From Leptodactylus fallax (Eukaryota > Chordata > Amphibia > Anura > Leptodactylidae): 64,000 nt of DNA. Made by a program: the position numbers and the translations under genes. The notes under the pieces are model-generated. The model searched no databases. It was not told the DNA's origin and saw only the letters and a list, made by a program, of their open reading frames with translations. Location: the NCBI GenBank assembly GCA_947044405.1, contig CAMRHE010000197.1, positions 496,001 to 560,000 of the forward strand, given 5' to 3'. Below, piece by piece: positions 34,619 through 64,000 of this stretch (its first letter is position 1; every line of letters begins with the position of its first letter).

Positions 34619-36201
34619 CAGTGGGGAAAAAAGTATTTAGTCAGCCAATTGTGCAAGTTCTCCCACTTAAAAAGATGAGCTCGGCCTGTAATTGACATCA
34701 TAGGTAGACCTCAACTATGAGAGACAAAATGAGAAAACAAATCCAGAATATCACATTGTCTGATTTTTAAAGAATGTATTTGCAAATTATGGTGGAAAAT
34801 AAGTATTTGGTCAATAACAAAAGTTAATCTCAATACTTTGTTATATATCCTTTGTTGGCAATGACAGAGGTCAAACGTTTTCTGTAAGTCTTCACAAGGT
34901 TGGCACACACTGTTGCTGGTATGTTGGCCCATTCCTCCATACAGATCTCCTCTAGAGCAGTGATGTTTTGGGACTGTCGCTGAGCAACACGGACTTTCAA
35001 CTCCCTCCAAAGGTTTTCTATGGGGTTGAGATCTGGAGACTGGCTAGGCCACTCCAGGACCTTGAAATGCTTCTTATGAAGCCACTCCTTCGTTGCCCTG
35101 GTGGTGTGCTTGGGATCATTGTCATGCTGAAAGACCCAGCCACGTTTCATCTTCAATGCCCTTGCTGATGGAAGGAGGTTTGCACTCAAAATCTCACGAT
35201 ACATGGCCCCATTCATTCTTTCATGTACACGTATCAGTCGTCCTGGTTCCTTTGCAGAGAAACAGCCCCAAAGCATGATGTTGCCTCCCCCATGCTTCAC
35301 AGTAGGTATGGTGTTCTTTGGATGCAACTCAACATTCACTCTCCTCCAAACACAGTGAGTTGTGTTTCTACCAAACAGTTGTACATTGGTTTCATCTGAC
35401 CATATGACATTCTCCCAATACTCTTCTGGAACATCCAAATGCTCTCTAGCAAACTTCAGATGGGCCCAAATATGTACTGGCTTAAGCAGGGGGACACGTC
35501 TAGTCCCTGGTGGCGTAGTGTGTTACTGACGGTAGCCTTTGTTACGTTAATCCCAGCTTTCTGCAGGTCATTCACTAGGTCTCCCCGTGTGGTTCTGGGA
35601 TTTTTGCTCACCGTTCTTGTGATCATTTTGACCCCACGGGGTGAGATCTTGCGTGGAGCCCCTGATCGAGGGAGATTATCAGTGGTCTTTTATGTCTTCC
35701 ATTTTCTAATTATTGCTCCCACAGGTGATTTCTTCACACCAAGCTGCTTGCCTATTGCAGATTCAGTCTTCCCAGCCTGGTGCAGGTCTACAATTTTGTT
35801 TCTGGTGTCCTTCCACAGCTCTTTGGTCTTCACCATAGTGGAGTTTGGAGTGTGACTGTTTGAGGTTGTGGACAGGTGTCTTTTATACTGATAACAATGT
35901 CAGACAGGTGCCATTACTACAGGTAATGAGTGGAGGACAGAGGAGCCGCTTAAGGAAGAAGTTACAGGTCTGTGAGAGCCAGAAATCTTGCTTGTTTGTA
36001 GGTGACCAAATACTTATTTTCCACCATAATTTGCAAATAAATTCTTTAAAAATCAGACAATGTGATTTTCTGGATTTGTTTTCTCATTTTGTCTCTCATA
36101 GTTGAGGTCTACCTATGATGTCAATTACAGGCCGGCCTCATGTTTTTAAGTGGGAGAACTTGCACAATTGGTGGCCGACTAAATACTTTTTTCCCCCACT
36201 G
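34619..36201 (-). mobile_element. Tc1-like transposon (subfamily B), full length
   Basis: Ends CAGTGGGGAAAAAAGTATTT and AAATACTTTTTTCCCCCACTG, with flanking TA. Long inverted repeats of about 180 bp are visible: CAACTATGAGAGACAAAATG at the left and its complement near 36,085. The transposase is on the minus strand. Related copies: 31,730 (end only), 44,244 (internally deleted) and 58,168 (partly deleted). Confidence 0.92.
34830..35836 (-). pseudogene. Tc1-like transposase (subfamily B), nearly complete but broken
   Basis: It starts [18 protein letters not shown] at 35,836, with a helix-turn-helix ([18 protein letters not shown]). A TAA follows in the frame near 35,690, where the 58-kb copy has a tyrosine codon. 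A frame change occurs around 35,480-35,510. From 35,438 a 202-codon open stretch holds the DDE domain: [13 protein letters not shown] (Asp), [12 protein letters not shown], and [13 protein letters not shown] (Asp and Glu). It ends at the normal C-terminus NKGYITKY. The catalytic residues are intact, but the stop and frameshift prevent full-length translation. Confidence 0.9.
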
Positions 36202-36768
36202 TATATCAAGAAAACAATCCTCATGAAATTCTTGCCATTTTAGACGAAAAAGCAATAGGACTGAAGGATGGATCCATGCTATACATCTAGTTAGATATAC
36301 AGAATATAAAAGGAGCACTATGTATTAGTCTGCTCACTGCCCTAATGAGGATTACAGGAGCTTATTTATATGTGTTGAGTGTGTAACTATGTAATACATT
36401 CATCTATAATAAAAAAATAAACTGGGTTTCTAAACCTTTTGCTTAATCACACTCTTTTCTTATTAATCTGACTGTACTATATGAGACCTTAGAAATTCTA
36501 GTAGAAATACATGCTACCCTGCATTGACACATATGCCCACTAGATGGAGATCAAGTTGAATGATATACACAATGCAATGATTCCTTGAAAGTAAATTGAT
36601 TTTCCAGCTGAGCACATCCAACTTTCTCCTCTTAACCATCCAACAGTCAGTCCTAAGGGAGAAATTACAGCAGCAACAGCAAGAACAGCATCACATCTGG
36701 TTGTGTATCGCAGGCACAGCACCATTTCTAAAAAGCTCCCCTGAGACCATTAAGTAAATACCTAGAAC
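36202..36768. other. Upstream region of the receptor gene
   Basis: No repeat recognised. The 5' untranslated exon and promoter of the gene should be here or further upstream. I cannot point to a TATA box or start site with confidence. Confidence 0.35.
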
Positions 36769-36792
36769 TTGGATGTAATAATCTGCTCTGCT

Positions 36793-63869
<27,077 letters not shown>

Positions 63870-64000
63870 GTATGTCTTTATCAATCTTATTTTCTTCTCT
63901 CTAATTCTCTGCTGTAATTCAATTGAAATGCTTTTTTTTTACTGCACAGTCATCAATCTTATTAAATCTGATATACCCTTCTTTCCTTGTAGGTTTATCA

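Noticed and set aside
35439..35855. 138-codon frame on the + strand opposite the Tc1 transposase
   Set aside because: It is the antisense shadow of the transposase gene. The same shadows occur in the other Tc1 copies (46,437-46,823, 53,906-54,127, 58,779-59,045).
63870..63960. Extending exon 9 through the TAG at 63,868-63,870 as the protein end
   Set aside because: A strong donor (GTATGT) overlaps the stop, and the encoded segment stops just where the kinase-homology domain should continue, so splicing is far more likely than termination.

Overview
This window looks like a vertebrate genome segment, most likely from an amphibian and probably a frog or toad. It is AT-rich and almost gene-free. 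It is packed with Tc1-like transposons, hAT-like and TTAA-target non-autonomous DNA elements, a DIRS tyrosine-recombinase retrotransposon, a CR1-like LINE, solo LTRs and a young endogenous retrovirus. The species assignment is inference from this repeat mix. There are no bacterial-style operons, RNA genes or CRISPR arrays.

One host gene can be supported. It starts near 36.8 kb on the + strand and runs off the right end. I could assemble nine exons by eye. All have GT/AG borders, every intron phase matches the next exon, and the joined reading frame is open for about 353 codons. It encodes a signal peptide, a cysteine-bearing ectodomain of about 250 residues, one membrane segment, and the juxtamembrane and serine-rich start of what looks like the kinase-homology domain of a receptor guanylyl cyclase. 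The ectodomain does not resemble the large ligand-binding domain usual for that family, and this is the most interesting host feature. The catalytic part must lie beyond the window.

Left part (1-36 kb, intergenic): short palindromic MITEs (1-10 kb); a dead Tc1 element (6.0-7.6 kb); a DIRS element with inverted terminal repeats and a circle-junction repeat (10.5-15.1 kb), itself inside a smaller repeat; minisatellite-bearing repeats and a putative LTR (16-19 kb); then a striking nest at 19.1-29.3 kb. In that nest a hAT-like element with an 8-bp target duplication carries an internal ~155-bp tandem array. Three solo LTRs sit in or at the edges of the array units, and a complete-LTR endogenous retrovirus of 5.4 kb sits exactly in the element's right terminus. 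The provirus has nearly identical LTRs, a serine-tRNA primer site and remnants of gag, protease, integrase and env, but no reverse transcriptase. From 30 to 36 kb there are a MITE split by a hAT element, a LINE-1-like fragment and a full-length but broken Tc1 copy.

Right part (36-64 kb): the introns of the receptor gene hold at least four Tc1 subfamilies (two copies containing later insertions), a solo LTR inside a transposase gene, a LINE split by a Tc1 element, TTAA-flanked MITEs, and a 3-kb hAT-like element containing a Tc1 copy. Nested insertions with intact target duplications give a relative order of events. All transposon genes I can read are broken by stops, frameshifts or deletions.
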